This document shows, one piece after another, positions 8,198 to 16,500 of a stretch of DNA of 22,936 nucleotides. The notes beneath the pieces are model-generated. The model was not told where the DNA came from, did no database searches, and saw only the letters and a program-made list of their open reading frames with translations. The first letter of the stretch is position 1. The number at the start of each line of letters is the position of its first letter. The stretch is from a bacterium (lineage in GTDB: Bacteria; B130-G9). The stretch spans positions 1-22,936 of the forward strand of contig DATLAJ010000131.1 in NCBI GenBank assembly GCA_035527515.1, given 5' to 3'. The position numbers and the translations under genes are program-made.

Positions 8198-8210
8198 TCA
8201 TTGCCTCCTC
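8195..8210 (-). promoter_or_regulatory. prfB: prfB ribosome-binding site and TTG start
   Basis: GAGGAGG (8204-8210 on the minus strand) stands 6 bases before TTG (8195-8197). This TTG is the only start that enters the pre-shift frame between the preceding in-frame stop (TGA at 8198-8200) and the slippery site. An ATG at 8199-8201 lies in a third frame and leads to a stop after 18 codons. The ribosome-binding site therefore decides for TTG. Confidence 0.85.
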
Positions 8211-8265
8211 ACATCATCGATTGAACATCGGAATAATACCAACTGCCACGCCGGCAATCACCCGC

Positions 8266-8880
8266 TCAACTTACCAGAAACTCCAAGCATCGCATCGCGG
8301 TTGGGAATATGAAATCCCGAAATACGCCAATATACAAGAGGAAAACCAGTATTAAGAAACCATACCGCTCGACCTTCAAATACTCTACCGCAAGGCGTTT
8401 GGGCAAAAGCCCGGTCACAATGCGGCTGCCATCGAGCGGCGGAATCGGTATTAAGTTGAACAGGCCAAGGATCAGGTTGATGAATATGAACATGACCGTC
8501 AAGTCAAGCACCACTGACTGCCCAGCTACGAGGCCTTTCAGAAGCCTAAACACCAGTGCGCCAGCGAGCGCTAGAATGAAATTGGCCATAGGTCCCGCCA
8601 TGCCGACCCACATCATCCCCCTCAATGGGTTTCGAAAATACCTAGCATCGACTGGGACTGGTTTTGCCCACCCAAAGATCACCGGGGAATGGGCGAGATA
8701 TAGCATGAGCGGGAACAAAATGGTGCCGAAGATGCTGATGTGCTTCGCGGGGTTCAGGCTTAGGCGCCCCATTTCCTCGGCCGTGGGGTCGCCCAAGCGC
8801 CTCGCCACATAACCATGGGCGACCTCGTGGAAGGTCAGAGCCAGCAAAAACACCGGAATGCTAAGTAACAGCCCGTGCAA
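8266..8880 (-). CDS. Site-2 protease family intramembrane metalloprotease (M50)
   Basis: This 204-residue polytopic membrane protein carries the zinc-binding HEVAH motif at residues 18-22, inside the first hydrophobic segment. The second-site motif PIPPLDGSRI at about 147-156 supplies the Asp ligand. GDPTAEEMGRLSLNPAKH after the HExxH helix is typical of the short bacterial M50 group (FpoE/YwhC-like, without a PDZ domain). Substrates of this group are mostly unknown; members cleave within membranes. The start is TTG at 8880, directly preceded by an in-frame TAA, so no longer N-terminus is possible. The ribosome-binding site is weak (GGGAG about 10 bases upstream). The gene ends 68 bases before prfB on the same strand and probably heads that operon. 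Confidence 0.92.
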   Translation of the reverse strand: MHGLLLSIPVFLLALTFHEVAHGYVARRLGDPTAEEMGRLSLNPAKHISIFGTILFPLMLYLAHSPVIFGWAKPVPVDARYFRNPLRGMMWVGMAGPMANFILALAGALVFRLLKGLVAGQSVVLDLTVMFIFINLILGLFNLIPIPPLDGSRIVTGLLPKRLAVEYLKVERYGFLILVFLLYIGVFRDFIFPTAMRCLEFLVS

Positions 8881-8931
8881 TTACCTGCGACTCCCGAACC
8901 TAAACGTCCAAAGCTTGCTGTTCACATCCTC

Positions 8932-8960
8932 AACATAACAAACTGACTAAATGCAATCAA
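8932..8960 (-). promoter_or_regulatory. Candidate sigma-70-like promoter for M50-prfB operon
   Basis: On the minus strand TTGATT (8955-8960) and TATGTT (8932-8937) are separated by exactly 17 bases. Each hexamer matches four of six consensus positions. The predicted start lies about 45 bases before the TTG of the M50 gene. This is pattern evidence only. Confidence 0.35.
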
Positions 8961-9140
8961 CACAGTCTGGTCATCTCATCACAGCTTTCCAACATCTCTT
9001 TGCATGGTGCAATTCGATGCCTCCAACAGGAAAACCACCCGGCGGTCGATATGTGCCGGACTCTCCTCAGCCGCTCCGTGTGCTGCGTCGTCCGATTTAG
9101 CCTCTCGTCAAGGAGGCTGTCCAAAAATCGGGTGGGGCGG

Positions 9141-9163
9141 AGGGGCGGTTTACGAACCGGCCT
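9141..9163. repeat. Imperfect palindrome, possible REP/MITE-like element
   Basis: The arms CGGTT and AACCG around TACG form a perfect short hairpin. The flanks AGGGG and GCCT extend it with one base missing. The 11-base word GTGGGGCGGAG overlaps its left edge (9132-9142) and recurs at 22730-22740 beside another intergenic hairpin. Confidence 0.35.
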
Positions 9164-9304
9164 GGTTTGACTTGCAGTAGAAGCGATACGTCGCAACGCC
9201 TGTTCGTATCGGAGCCGGTCAGCATCCAACAAAATAAGTGTTCTATTCCGTGGTGCCCGCAGTTTCCCGTCATGAGAGTCTTGTTTCGTCTTTGCCGGTT
9301 TTCC

Positions 9305-9841
9305 TCAAGAGGCAACGACAAAACGAGTCTTCCCATACTTGGCGTAGTAGTAGTGCACGCTTCTCTGGGCGACCTCATACATGACACTCGCCATTTCATC
9401 CGGCGTCCAGCTCTTCTCACGGAAGAAGAAACTGCCGCGGTTAAACCTGCCGTGCTCACCTGCGTTCACAACGTTGATCCGGTTGAGTGGGCCGAACATA
9501 GCTATCGTGACGACCCTATCCAGGATGCTGCTTGTGTCCGCGAAGTCACAGCCATCGCCGAAACATACAAATGGGACAATGCCCTCATTCAACATAGCAG
9601 TGCGAAATCCGATTACATTTTCCCCAAGGCGCTCAATCGCGTTGCCTCTTGCCTGTGGCGGTTTGCCTTCGGCCCGCCGCAAGTCGTTGGTGCCCTGATT
9701 CTTAACCTCAACAATGAGTACGGGAAACAAGGCGCCGTTCTCGTCCTCAATCGAGAGAATCCCTCCGTCGGGCCCCATTGCAGAAGTACCGAAGTAATAG
9801 TGGAACTGCATGTCCGGGAAGAGAGCTCGTAAGCGGCTCAC
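9305..9841 (-). CDS. EcoRI-family type II endonuclease, catalytic part (5'-truncated frame)
   Basis: This 178-codon frame from GTG 9841 holds the catalytic core of an EcoRI/RsrI-type restriction enzyme. PDGGI (Asp25) and IVEVKNQG (Glu45, Lys47) match EcoRI PDGGI (Asp91) and VAEAKHQG (Glu111, Lys113) with the same 20-residue Asp-Glu spacing. GNAIER (66-71) matches the EcoRI recognition motif ending in Arg145. SILDR (105-109) matches the segment holding Arg200, but the residue aligned with EcoRI Arg203 is Thr. The GTG has no good ribosome-binding site, and the N-terminal helices expected before it are encoded upstream in the same frame beyond two TGA codons. As a free-standing protein it would lack the N-terminal part of the fold and is probably inactive. 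See the pseudogene entry for the whole locus. Confidence 0.6.
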   Translation of the reverse strand: MSRLRALFPDMQFHYYFGTSAMGPDGGILSIEDENGALFPVLIVEVKNQGTNDLRRAEGKPPQARGNAIERLGENVIGFRTAMLNEGIVPFVCFGDGCDFADTSSILDRVVTIAMFGPLNRINVVNAGEHGRFNRGSFFFREKSWTPDEMASVMYEVAQRSVHYYYAKYGKTRFVVAS

Positions 9842-10009
9842 GATAGCGGCCAGCTTCCACTCTCATGGTGCAACCTGACCCTGAACTCAGGTCTGGAGCC
9901 GCTCTGCAACTGCCGCCAGGGCCTTCCCAAGACGCCCTTCTTGCTTCTTCGAGCTCAGGTTTATCACTGTGCCGGCGCGCTGTTCTCGCAGTTGATGTTT
10001 ACGTGCCAT
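9305..10009 (-). pseudogene. EcoRI-family restriction endonuclease gene broken by two in-frame TGA codons
   Basis: The full locus starts at ATG 10009, 5 bases after the methyltransferase stop, with GGAG 9 bases upstream. It encodes MARKHQLREQ..., 40 codons, then TGA (9887-9889), seven codons (VQGQVAP), a second TGA (9863-9865), and continues in the same frame through EWKLAAIVSRLRALFP into the catalytic core ending at 9305. Read through, it would give 234 residues (EcoRI has 277). The N-terminal part lines up with EcoRI around QG-x-IG, then V-x-x-L-x-x-L and P-x-L-x-F-x-Y, so homology spans both stops. Both TGAs could come from CGA (Arg) by one C-to-T change. The window has an ordinary UGA-reading RF2 and other genes end in TGA, so recoding is unlikely. 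An inactivated endonuclease beside an apparently intact methyltransferase is the simplest reading. Confidence 0.7.
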
Positions 10010-10014
10010 GGCTG

Positions 10015-11184
10015 CTATCTCCGTTCCACCAGTAAGAGCTGCTCCGTCACATGGATTGGCCGGTTGTTGAAGTTCCTGCTCCCCCGGAACGCATTGTACT
10101 GCGTTTCGAGAACATCGACCGAACCGATCTCGTTTAGCATCGCGCGCATCTTGTCCGGCGAAATGAAACCCTCGTTGTTGAATGAGACCAAAAGGAACGG
10201 GGCGTCGATCGCGTGTAGGAGTTGTTTTAGCAGAGGCAACGACCGCGCGCGCACGTTGTAGCCAGAGCGCCGCCAACCGGTGGGTATGCCGGAGACACGA
10301 CTCACGTGCGTTGGCCTCTCATATCGCACCAGAAGATTGAGCATGAAGTAGTTTGATCCATAGGGGTGTTGGTTGTAGGGCGGATCGATGTATGCGAGGT
10401 CGAGATTCTCCAGACTGTGCGCGACCGAATTGGCGTCTTCTTGCAGCACCTTGTAGTCGCACTCGAATTGGCTTAGGACAGGCCGTTCCATCTTGATCTC
10501 GCCCATGATTCGAACCAATGCGTCTGAACCGCTCCCACCGAACTGGCCGACCTTGGTGTGCCGGTTCTTGTAGAAGCCCTTGAAAATCCCTGCGGTATTG
10601 GCGTGGATTGACGCCTCACTAAGCAGAGGGCCCAAGAGCATGTCTTTTACGTCGAGGGGCGCGGACTCGATCAGCCGGCGGTAGTTGTCTAGACGTCGGG
10701 CGTTGTCGCGTGTGTAGAAGACCCGGTCTTCTTTGGCGATGTGAGTCTCGTCTCGGGGGGAATAGAGCTCTTCGATGAAACCAGGCGGGAGCGCATCGCT
10801 TCTCACCCTAGCGTTCAGATCAGCGACGATCTGGGAGATGGCCGGAAGGTCAACGGTGCTCCTGTTACGCAGGTAACAGCGCGCTGTCACAGCAGCGTAG
10901 TCTTCAAGATCGTTGCTGATCAGCAAGGAAGCGTGCGCCTTCAGGTATCTGGACACAACTCCCGACCCGCTAAACGCGTCGAAGACTCGAAGCCGGCTCT
11001 TACCGAGCCGGCGCTTGACTCGCTCGACTGCGCCGCCGATGTTGCCCAGAAGCGCACGCTTGTTCCCTATATAGGTGATCAGCTGTCGAGACAGGTAGTC
11101 AGGGTCCTCGGCGGACGGATGATCAGGCCAGAACGTCATCTGCCGAGGCTCTCTGACCTCCAAGGCGCTGTTGTGTGCGCTCAA
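10015..11184 (-). CDS. DNA adenine-N6 methyltransferase, D12 class (type II modification enzyme)
   Basis: This 389-residue enzyme would methylate adenine with S-adenosylmethionine and protect the site cut by its partner endonuclease. An N-terminal YIGNKRALL (38-46) is typical of Dam/D12-type enzymes. The AdoMet-binding motif is FDAFSGSG (68-75), and the catalytic motif IV DPPYNQHPYGSNYF is at 267-280. This motif I-then-IV order is the alpha arrangement. The start is TTG at 11184, supported by GGAGG 5 bases upstream; an in-frame ATG at 11139 has no well-placed site. It ends 5 bases before the endonuclease start, a usual M-then-R order. It is not the class of M.EcoRI or M.RsrI, so the pair was assembled separately. 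The target is unknown; an AATT core is plausible from the partner. Confidence 0.9.
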   Translation of the reverse strand: MSAHNSALEVREPRQMTFWPDHPSAEDPDYLSRQLITYIGNKRALLGNIGGAVERVKRRLGKSRLRVFDAFSGSGVVSRYLKAHASLLISNDLEDYAAVTARCYLRNRSTVDLPAISQIVADLNARVRSDALPPGFIEELYSPRDETHIAKEDRVFYTRDNARRLDNYRRLIESAPLDVKDMLLGPLLSEASIHANTAGIFKGFYKNRHTKVGQFGGSGSDALVRIMGEIKMERPVLSQFECDYKVLQEDANSVAHSLENLDLAYIDPPYNQHPYGSNYFMLNLLVRYERPTHVSRVSGIPTGWRRSGYNVRARSLPLLKQLLHAIDAPFLLVSFNNEGFISPDKMRAMLNEIGSVDVLETQYNAFRGSRNFNNRPIHVTEQLLLVERR

Positions 11185-11189
11185 TGTGT

Positions 11190-11194
11190 CCTCC
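11190..11194 (-). promoter_or_regulatory. Ribosome-binding site deciding the methyltransferase TTG start
   Basis: GGAGG on the minus strand lies 5 bases before TTG 11184. It favours this start over the ATG at 11139. Confidence 0.65.
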
Positions 11195-11233
11195 GAAAGC
11201 TCGCTGGGGTCATGCTACTCCCCTGTTTCTGTC

Positions 11234-11262
11234 CGTATAAAAAGCCTGCAGATGCCGCGCAA
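11234..11262 (-). promoter_or_regulatory. Weak candidate promoter for the methyltransferase gene
   Basis: The minus strand has TTGCGC (11257-11262), 17 bases, then TATACG (11234-11239), about 50 bases before the TTG start. The spacing is ideal but the hexamers are weak (three and four of six matches). Confidence 0.22.
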
Positions 11263-11340
11263 TATGCGACCACAATCAAAATACAGCTTTCGTGGGCGCC
11301 AAATCAACCACGACCACCACATGGATTGCCCGCTCCGATC

Positions 11341-11368
11341 TTGACCTCGCCGCCCCTCCGCATATTAT
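11341..11368 (+). promoter_or_regulatory. Candidate sigma-70-like promoter for ftcD
   Basis: TTGACC (11341-11346) and TATTAT (11363-11368) are separated by 16 bases, each with five of six consensus matches. The predicted start is near 11375, leaving a leader of about 50 bases before the ftcD ATG. It lies in the divergent region between ftcD and the restriction-modification pair. Confidence 0.45.
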
Positions 11369-11427
11369 AGATTGGACATTTTACCCATGCGGGAATAATC
11401 GAGCGTTTGATATTGCGAGGTGGAATG

Positions 11428-13110
11428 ATGTTAAAGCTTGTGGAATGTGTGCCGAACTTCAGCGATGGTCGAGATAGGGCGGTCATCGACGAGATAACGG
11501 GCGCGATCGCCGGGACCGCCGGGGTGAAGCTTCTCGACGTTGACCCGGGGGCGGACACGAACCGGACGGTCGTGACGTTCATCGGAACGCCGGAGGGCGT
11601 GAAGGAGGCGGCCTTCAATGCGATCAGGAAGGCACAGGAGCTCATCGACATGACTAAGCACAAGGGAGCGCATGGTCGGATGGGCGCGACCGACGTGTGC
11701 CCGTTCGTGCCCGTGGCGGGCATTACGATGGAGGACTGCGTCGAGATGGCCAAGGAGGTCGGGAAGCGCGTGGCGGCTGAGCTCGGCATTCCAGTCTATC
11801 TCTACGAGGAGGCGGCGCAGAAGCCGGAGCGAGAGAATCTCGCCAACTGCCGAAAAGGTGAGTACGAAGGGCTGGCTGAGAAGTTCAAGGACCCAGAGTG
11901 GGCGCCCGACTTTGGAGAGCCGGTCTTCAACGCCAAATCCGGGCTGACGACGATAGGCGCGAGGGAGTTCCTTATCGCCTACAACGTCAACCTGAACACC
12001 CGTGACGGGAAGAAGGCAAAGGATATCGCGATGAGCATTCGTGAGGCTGGCCGGGCCAAGCGAGATGAGAACAACAAGATAGTGCGGGACGAGAACGGTA
12101 AGGCGGTTATGGAGCCTGGGCGGCTGAAGTTCTGTAAGGGCACGGGCTGGTATATCGACGAGTATGCGATGGCGCAGATTTCGATGAACCTGACCAACTA
12201 CAAGGTAACGCCGCCGCATTGGGCAGTTGAGGTGTGCAGGGAAGAGGCGCAGAAGCGAGGGCTTGTGGTAACGGGGACGGAGCTCGTAGGGCTCATACCG
12301 AAAGAGGCGATGCTTGTGGCTGGGCGCTATTACCTTGAGAAGCAGGGCAAGTGCCCCGGCCAGCCGGAGAAGGAGCTTATCCGCGTCGCCGCGCAGTCGA
12401 TGGGTATGAGCGAGGTAGCTCCGTTCGATCCCCAGGAGAAGATAATCGAATATCAATTTGGCGATGATGAGAGCTCTCTGAGGAAAATGACGCTCTGTGA
12501 TTTCGCGGACGAGTTGTCAACGGATTCGCCCGCGCCCGGCGGCGGCAGTGTTGCCGCGTTGGCGGGTGCGATGAGCGCCTCGCTTGCGGCAATGGTTGCG
12601 AACCTGACGCACGGTAAGAAGGGCTATTTGGACCATGATGCTGAGATGTCGGACATTGCTTTAGCGGGCCAGCCGCTGAAGGACGAGTTTTTGCGCACGA
12701 TCGACGCTGATGCTGATGCTTTTGACAGTGTGATGGCGAAGATGCGGATGAAGAAGAAGACGCCTGAGCAGCAGGCCGAGCGAAACAGAGCCATTCAGGA
12801 TGCCACGAAGGCTGCCACGGTGGTCCCGTTGTCGGTCTTGAGAAGGTCGCTTTCTGCGCTGAAGCTGGCCAAGACTGTGGCCGAGAAGGGGAACGTGAAC
12901 TCTCTGAGCGACGCCGGCGTTTCAGCTATCATGGGCTATGCGGCCGCGGAGAGCGCCTACATGAATGTGTTGATCAATCTCGCTAGTATCGAGGACGTAA
13001 AGTTCGTCAGCAAGACTCGGGATGAAGCGGAGGAATTGCTCGCCATAGCGAAGACGCTTTCGGATGCGATTCGCAGGAGCGTTATCGAGACGCTTTTGAG
13101 TCGGTTGTAA
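11428..13110 (+). CDS. ftcD: Bifunctional glutamate formimidoyltransferase / formimidoyl-THF cyclodeaminase
   Basis: The enzyme (560 residues) moves the formimino group of formiminoglutamate to tetrahydrofolate (EC 2.1.2.5), then releases ammonia to give 5,10-methenyl-THF (EC 4.3.1.4). This is the last part of one histidine-degradation route. Transferase domains lie at about 1-330: LVECVPNFSDGRD at the start, HKGAHGRMGATDVCPF, QISMNLTNYKVTP. The cyclodeaminase domain is at about 354-550, with DFADELSTDSPAPGGGSVAAL. A charged insertion around RAKRDENNKIVRDENGKAV precedes the conserved QISMNLTNY, as in Bacteroidota-type enzymes. ATG 11428 is chosen for the GAGG at 7 bases; ATG 11425 and an upstream TTG are also in frame. 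No other hut gene is visible, so the role in histidine breakdown is inferred from family. Confidence 0.95.
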   Translation: MLKLVECVPNFSDGRDRAVIDEITGAIAGTAGVKLLDVDPGADTNRTVVTFIGTPEGVKEAAFNAIRKAQELIDMTKHKGAHGRMGATDVCPFVPVAGITMEDCVEMAKEVGKRVAAELGIPVYLYEEAAQKPERENLANCRKGEYEGLAEKFKDPEWAPDFGEPVFNAKSGLTTIGAREFLIAYNVNLNTRDGKKAKDIAMSIREAGRAKRDENNKIVRDENGKAVMEPGRLKFCKGTGWYIDEYAMAQISMNLTNYKVTPPHWAVEVCREEAQKRGLVVTGTELVGLIPKEAMLVAGRYYLEKQGKCPGQPEKELIRVAAQSMGMSEVAPFDPQEKIIEYQFGDDESSLRKMTLCDFADELSTDSPAPGGGSVAALAGAMSASLAAMVANLTHGKKGYLDHDAEMSDIALAGQPLKDEFLRTIDADADAFDSVMAKMRMKKKTPEQQAERNRAIQDATKAATVVPLSVLRRSLSALKLAKTVAEKGNVNSLSDAGVSAIMGYAAAESAYMNVLINLASIEDVKFVSKTRDEAEELLAIAKTLSDAIRRSVIETLLSRL

Positions 13111-13220
13111 GCTGTGAAGAAGCATCGGCGCAGGGATACTTGGCATGGCTCCGAGCGCCATCCATACGTGGTTTGCTTCGATACAATGAGCGAGATGTTT
13201 GAGAGAACATTGGAGGCCTT

Positions 13221-13385
13221 ATGAGATACAAAGTAAGTCTCAAGAAGACGGAAGAAGGCTATGCGGTCTGGGCTCCCGGGCTGCCGGGCTGCTGGTCACA
13301 GGGACAGAACCAAGATGAGGCCCTGGAGAACATCAAGGACGCAATAGAAGCGTATTTAGCGACTGTTGAAGAGCGTGGCCAATAG
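13221..13385 (+). CDS. Solo HicB-like small protein
   Basis: The 54-residue product reads MRYKVSLKKTEEGYAVWAPG, LPGCWSQGQNQDEALENIKD, then AIEAYLATVEERGQ. This is the partial RNase-H-like fold of HicB/UPF0150 proteins (pattern Y-x-V-x-x-P-x-LPGC-x-[ST]-x-G-x-[ST]-x-x-EA-x-x-NI-x-x-AI). GGAGG stands 4 bases before the ATG. HicB antitoxins usually sit beside a HicA toxin and carry a DNA-binding C-terminus. Here neither is present: the 110 bases upstream and 115 bases downstream have no HicA-like frame. It is therefore a stand-alone short form, common in bacteria and of unknown role, or the remnant of a lost toxin-antitoxin pair. Confidence 0.8.
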   Translation: MRYKVSLKKTEEGYAVWAPGLPGCWSQGQNQDEALENIKDAIEAYLATVEERGQ

Positions 13386-13500
13386 GCATCTCACGCAACT
13401 GTGCCCGTGTTAAATAAGAATACTGGCTCACCGAGTGCTGAATGCGTTATTATATCAGGAGGGATGGCGAAATCGGGCAGAGCAAGTTGAGGGATAAGGA

Positions 13501-16500
13501 ATGATACGTGCGAATTACACAACCTTGCTTTTCAAGCTGAGGATACTGGCCTCTTTTGCGGCTGCTCTCTGCTTGCTTGGCCTCGTCTCAGGCGCGGTTG
13601 CGGCGAGCATCGAGCTGACAGTTCTTGACGATTCTGGCCCTGTCTCGGCCGGCGATGCGCTAGGTGCAGTCTTCGTGGAGCACAGTTTCGCGTTCAAGGA
13701 CCCGCCGGGCGAGATCGAGACGGACCAGAATGGCAAGCTCACCTTCTCGGGGCTTGGCGCCGAGACATATTTCGTCAGGGTTAAGCATGTAGGTGTGCAG
13801 CCTGTCGTGGTCAAGTTCAAGCACCACATCGTCGTCGGCTCGGGCGAGACAGCTAACGAGACGATCAGCTTCCGCTCTGGCGGCGACCTCAAGATACAGG
13901 TTCGCTCCCAGGCGGGATCGGTGCCAACGGGCGATATAGACGTCTATCTATACGACCAGGTCTCCAGCACGCTCGTCGGCCAGACGCGTTGCGACGGCCT
14001 GGGCGAGGCGCACTACGATAACGTGGCTCCGGGAATATATTTCGCCAGGGTTCGCCACTGGTCAATGCGCACCGATGCCGGCTTTCACACGTTCGACATT
14101 GTGGTTCAACCACTCTCGAATCAGACGCGGCGCGTCAAGATACCGCTCTGTTCAAGCCTTATTTTCACGGTCTCCGATTCGTTCGGGCGTGCACCATCCA
14201 ACTCGGCAACGGTTTCGCTCTCGCGCCAGTCAGCTCCGTTCTCGGAAGTTGTCGCCAGCCGGCAGTGCGACGCGTCTGGTCGCGTGGATTTTGGCGAGGT
14301 CGTTGCGGGCGACTATAAAGCAAAGTTGGTCTATACCCGAGGGCTCGTCCATCTGGAACGATACTACTTCACGCTTGCGGCGCCCGCCGACGGAAGCGCT
14401 AGTCTGCCGATCCTGCTGGACGAGGTCGCGAGGCTCAAGTGTCTGGTGAAGGATGCGGCAGGGACGCCGGTCATCGATGATGGCGTAAAGCTCGCACTGA
14501 TACACGATGCGAGTTTCGATGTGATTGCGGAGGACAGGAGCCCGGGCGCAGGCGGCTTGGTTGACTTCGGATATGTCCCAGCCGGCAGCGTGAGCGTTCG
14601 GATCGAGAACTCGCTTGTTGACCCACCTAAGACCTGGTTTTTGGTGGGCCAAACGCTCGAGCCGGGCGAGACGAAGACGCTCCAGACCACTGTCGAGCGG
14701 GGCTGCGGTCTGTCGCTGACGGTCCGCTATGATGGCGAGAACGTGCCGGCGAGCTCCGCGACAGCTTTTGTTTTCAACCAGGACACCGGCGAGGCGGTCG
14801 CAAGTGCGCTTGCGCACGAGGGCGGGCTCTGCTCCTATGAAAGCCTCGTGCCCGGCACATACTCCGTTCAGGTCTTCTTCGCACCCGAATCGGGCGAGCC
14901 AATCGAGCGTTTTTTCTTCGACATCGACGCGAACGATCTTGAGACCAATTCCTACACGCTGAACCTGCTGGACTACGAGCGCGGCTCCGACTCATGCACG
15001 CTGGGCGTCTATCTACATGACCTCAATGGCCCATGCAGCGGCCGCGCCTCGATCTATGATCAGCAAACGGGAGCGCTTGTGGAGGAGACATCGCGATACG
15101 GCGTTGGCGACGATGGCTTCGAGCAGTGGCAGGTTCCAGCGGGCACCTATACCATCAAATATATATATGACACGCCCTCGCCTCAGACGTGCGTTCTCAC
15201 ACGGGGATTCGGGCTAATAGATGGCGAGACAGATGCCGATACCGTTACGTTCGATAATGGCACGATTTGGGTCGATCTCCGGGACCTTAACGGGTCCGCC
15301 GAGGGTAGGCTCTGGATATACAACTCATCCGGCGAGCTCCTTACGGCTGACGACGGCTATCCGCTCCTGGCCGCAAACGACCACACCTTCAACCTGATGC
15401 CCGACACATTCAGCTTTCGTTACCAATACGTCGATCCCAACAGCATCGCCGTTGGCCCGATCGTGGCCAACATACACCTCTCCTCCGGCGAGAGAAAACA
15501 GGAGCGGGAGACGGTTGCCCAGGGCCAGGTTACGCTCTCAACGTTCGACACTGCCGGGCCAGTCCCGAGCAATCTTGGTCTCTTCGTTTACGTCCCCGAA
15601 TCGGCCGGCTACAAGGACTTTGCGAGCCTATTCCGCAAGGACAAAAAAAGCGCTGAGGCTCCCAACCTCGGCAACTTGCCATTGGGCCAGAGCTCCTACG
15701 TCCTTCTGGTCGGACAATACGACGCGGAGCTCACGTATAACGGGTTCGACGGGCCTGCTTTCGTCCAGAGGCTTGCCTCGCCTTTCGCTGTCAACAGCGG
15801 ACAGAACCTCGATCGCGACATCGTCGTCGATACGGCGAACATCAATGCCAGGATCGAGAACAACAATGGGTCGTGCAACGGCGACGTGACGGTCTTCGAC
15901 GAGAACTTGGGCAAATGGGTCGCTTCAACGCCCGAGTATGGCGTTGGTGATGACGGCAAACGGACGCTAACCGTTCCCCCAGGCGAGTATCGGCTCCAGT
16001 TCACAGCGGGAACTGATGCCCAAGATTCCAGAACGGAGCGCCTCGTGAGCCTCTCGGCCGGGGACTCAACGACAGTCGCAAAGACGTTTATCCAAAACCA
16101 GATCGAGGTGAACGTCACCAAGAACGGGACGCCCTTCTCATCTGCAAGGGCATACCTATTCGAGGAGAATGGGTTCTACCTGGGCCGCAAGAACGAGGGC
16201 AGCCTCGGCGCCTCGGGAAGGGTGAGCTTCTACCCTGCCCCAGGCACCTACTACCTCATGACCGAGGATTTTGCCCAGGGTCCACTCAACCTCGAGACAT
16301 TATTCGTGCCTCAGACGGGAAGTTTCACCGTTTCCCAGGCCGAGCTGGCTCAAATCTCGGTTGACACTGCAACTACACAGCGTTCAGTGCGTGAGAGCGG
16401 CGGCAGCGCCACTGTCGAGATAGCGTTCGCACTGGCCTACCCCAGCCTGGTGGACATGACCGAGGGAAGAGATGGCGAGGCAGACGTCCTGTTCTGCGTC

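Larger units (their letters stand above)
8881..9304. other. Intergenic region between M50 gene and endonuclease remnant
   Basis: No supportable gene lies in these 424 bases; a 91-codon minus-strand frame at 8957-9232 resembles nothing I recognise. The stretch contains the candidate promoter at 8932-8960, a word resembling an insertion-sequence end (GAGGCTGTCCAAAAA, 9113-9127), and an imperfect palindrome at 9141-9163. It lies just 3' of the restriction-modification pair and may be the scar or boundary of its insertion. Confidence 0.5.

Noticed and set aside
8199-8201. ATG on the minus strand as the prfB start
   Set aside because: It is in a frame that reaches a stop after 18 codons and enters neither the RF2 pre-shift nor post-shift frame. 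The TTG 2 bases further on gives the conserved RF2 N-terminus.
8957-9232. 91-codon minus-strand frame in the M50/endonuclease gap
   Set aside because: No recognisable motif, no convincing ribosome-binding site, and it overlaps the palindrome and the candidate promoter.
9863-9889. The two TGA codons as recoded sense codons (Trp, Gly or selenocysteine)
   Set aside because: A normal RF2 with the UGA-dependent frameshift is present. pssA, surA-like, M50 and the giant gene end at TGA, and no selenocysteine-type hairpin or nearby Sec context is seen.
9887-10276. 129-codon minus-strand frame overlapping the methyltransferase end
   Set aside because: Only its last 40 codons (from ATG 10009) are real, as the N-terminus of the endonuclease. 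The upstream part is out of frame inside the methyltransferase gene.
11431-12456. 341-codon open frame antisense to ftcD
   Set aside because: It is a by-product of GC-rich codon use in ftcD. The predicted protein is rich in Arg, Leu and His with no recognisable motif, and ftcD is unambiguous.
13111-13220. HicA toxin gene upstream of the HicB-like gene
   Set aside because: The only short frames here end after about 14 codons and have no HicA features.
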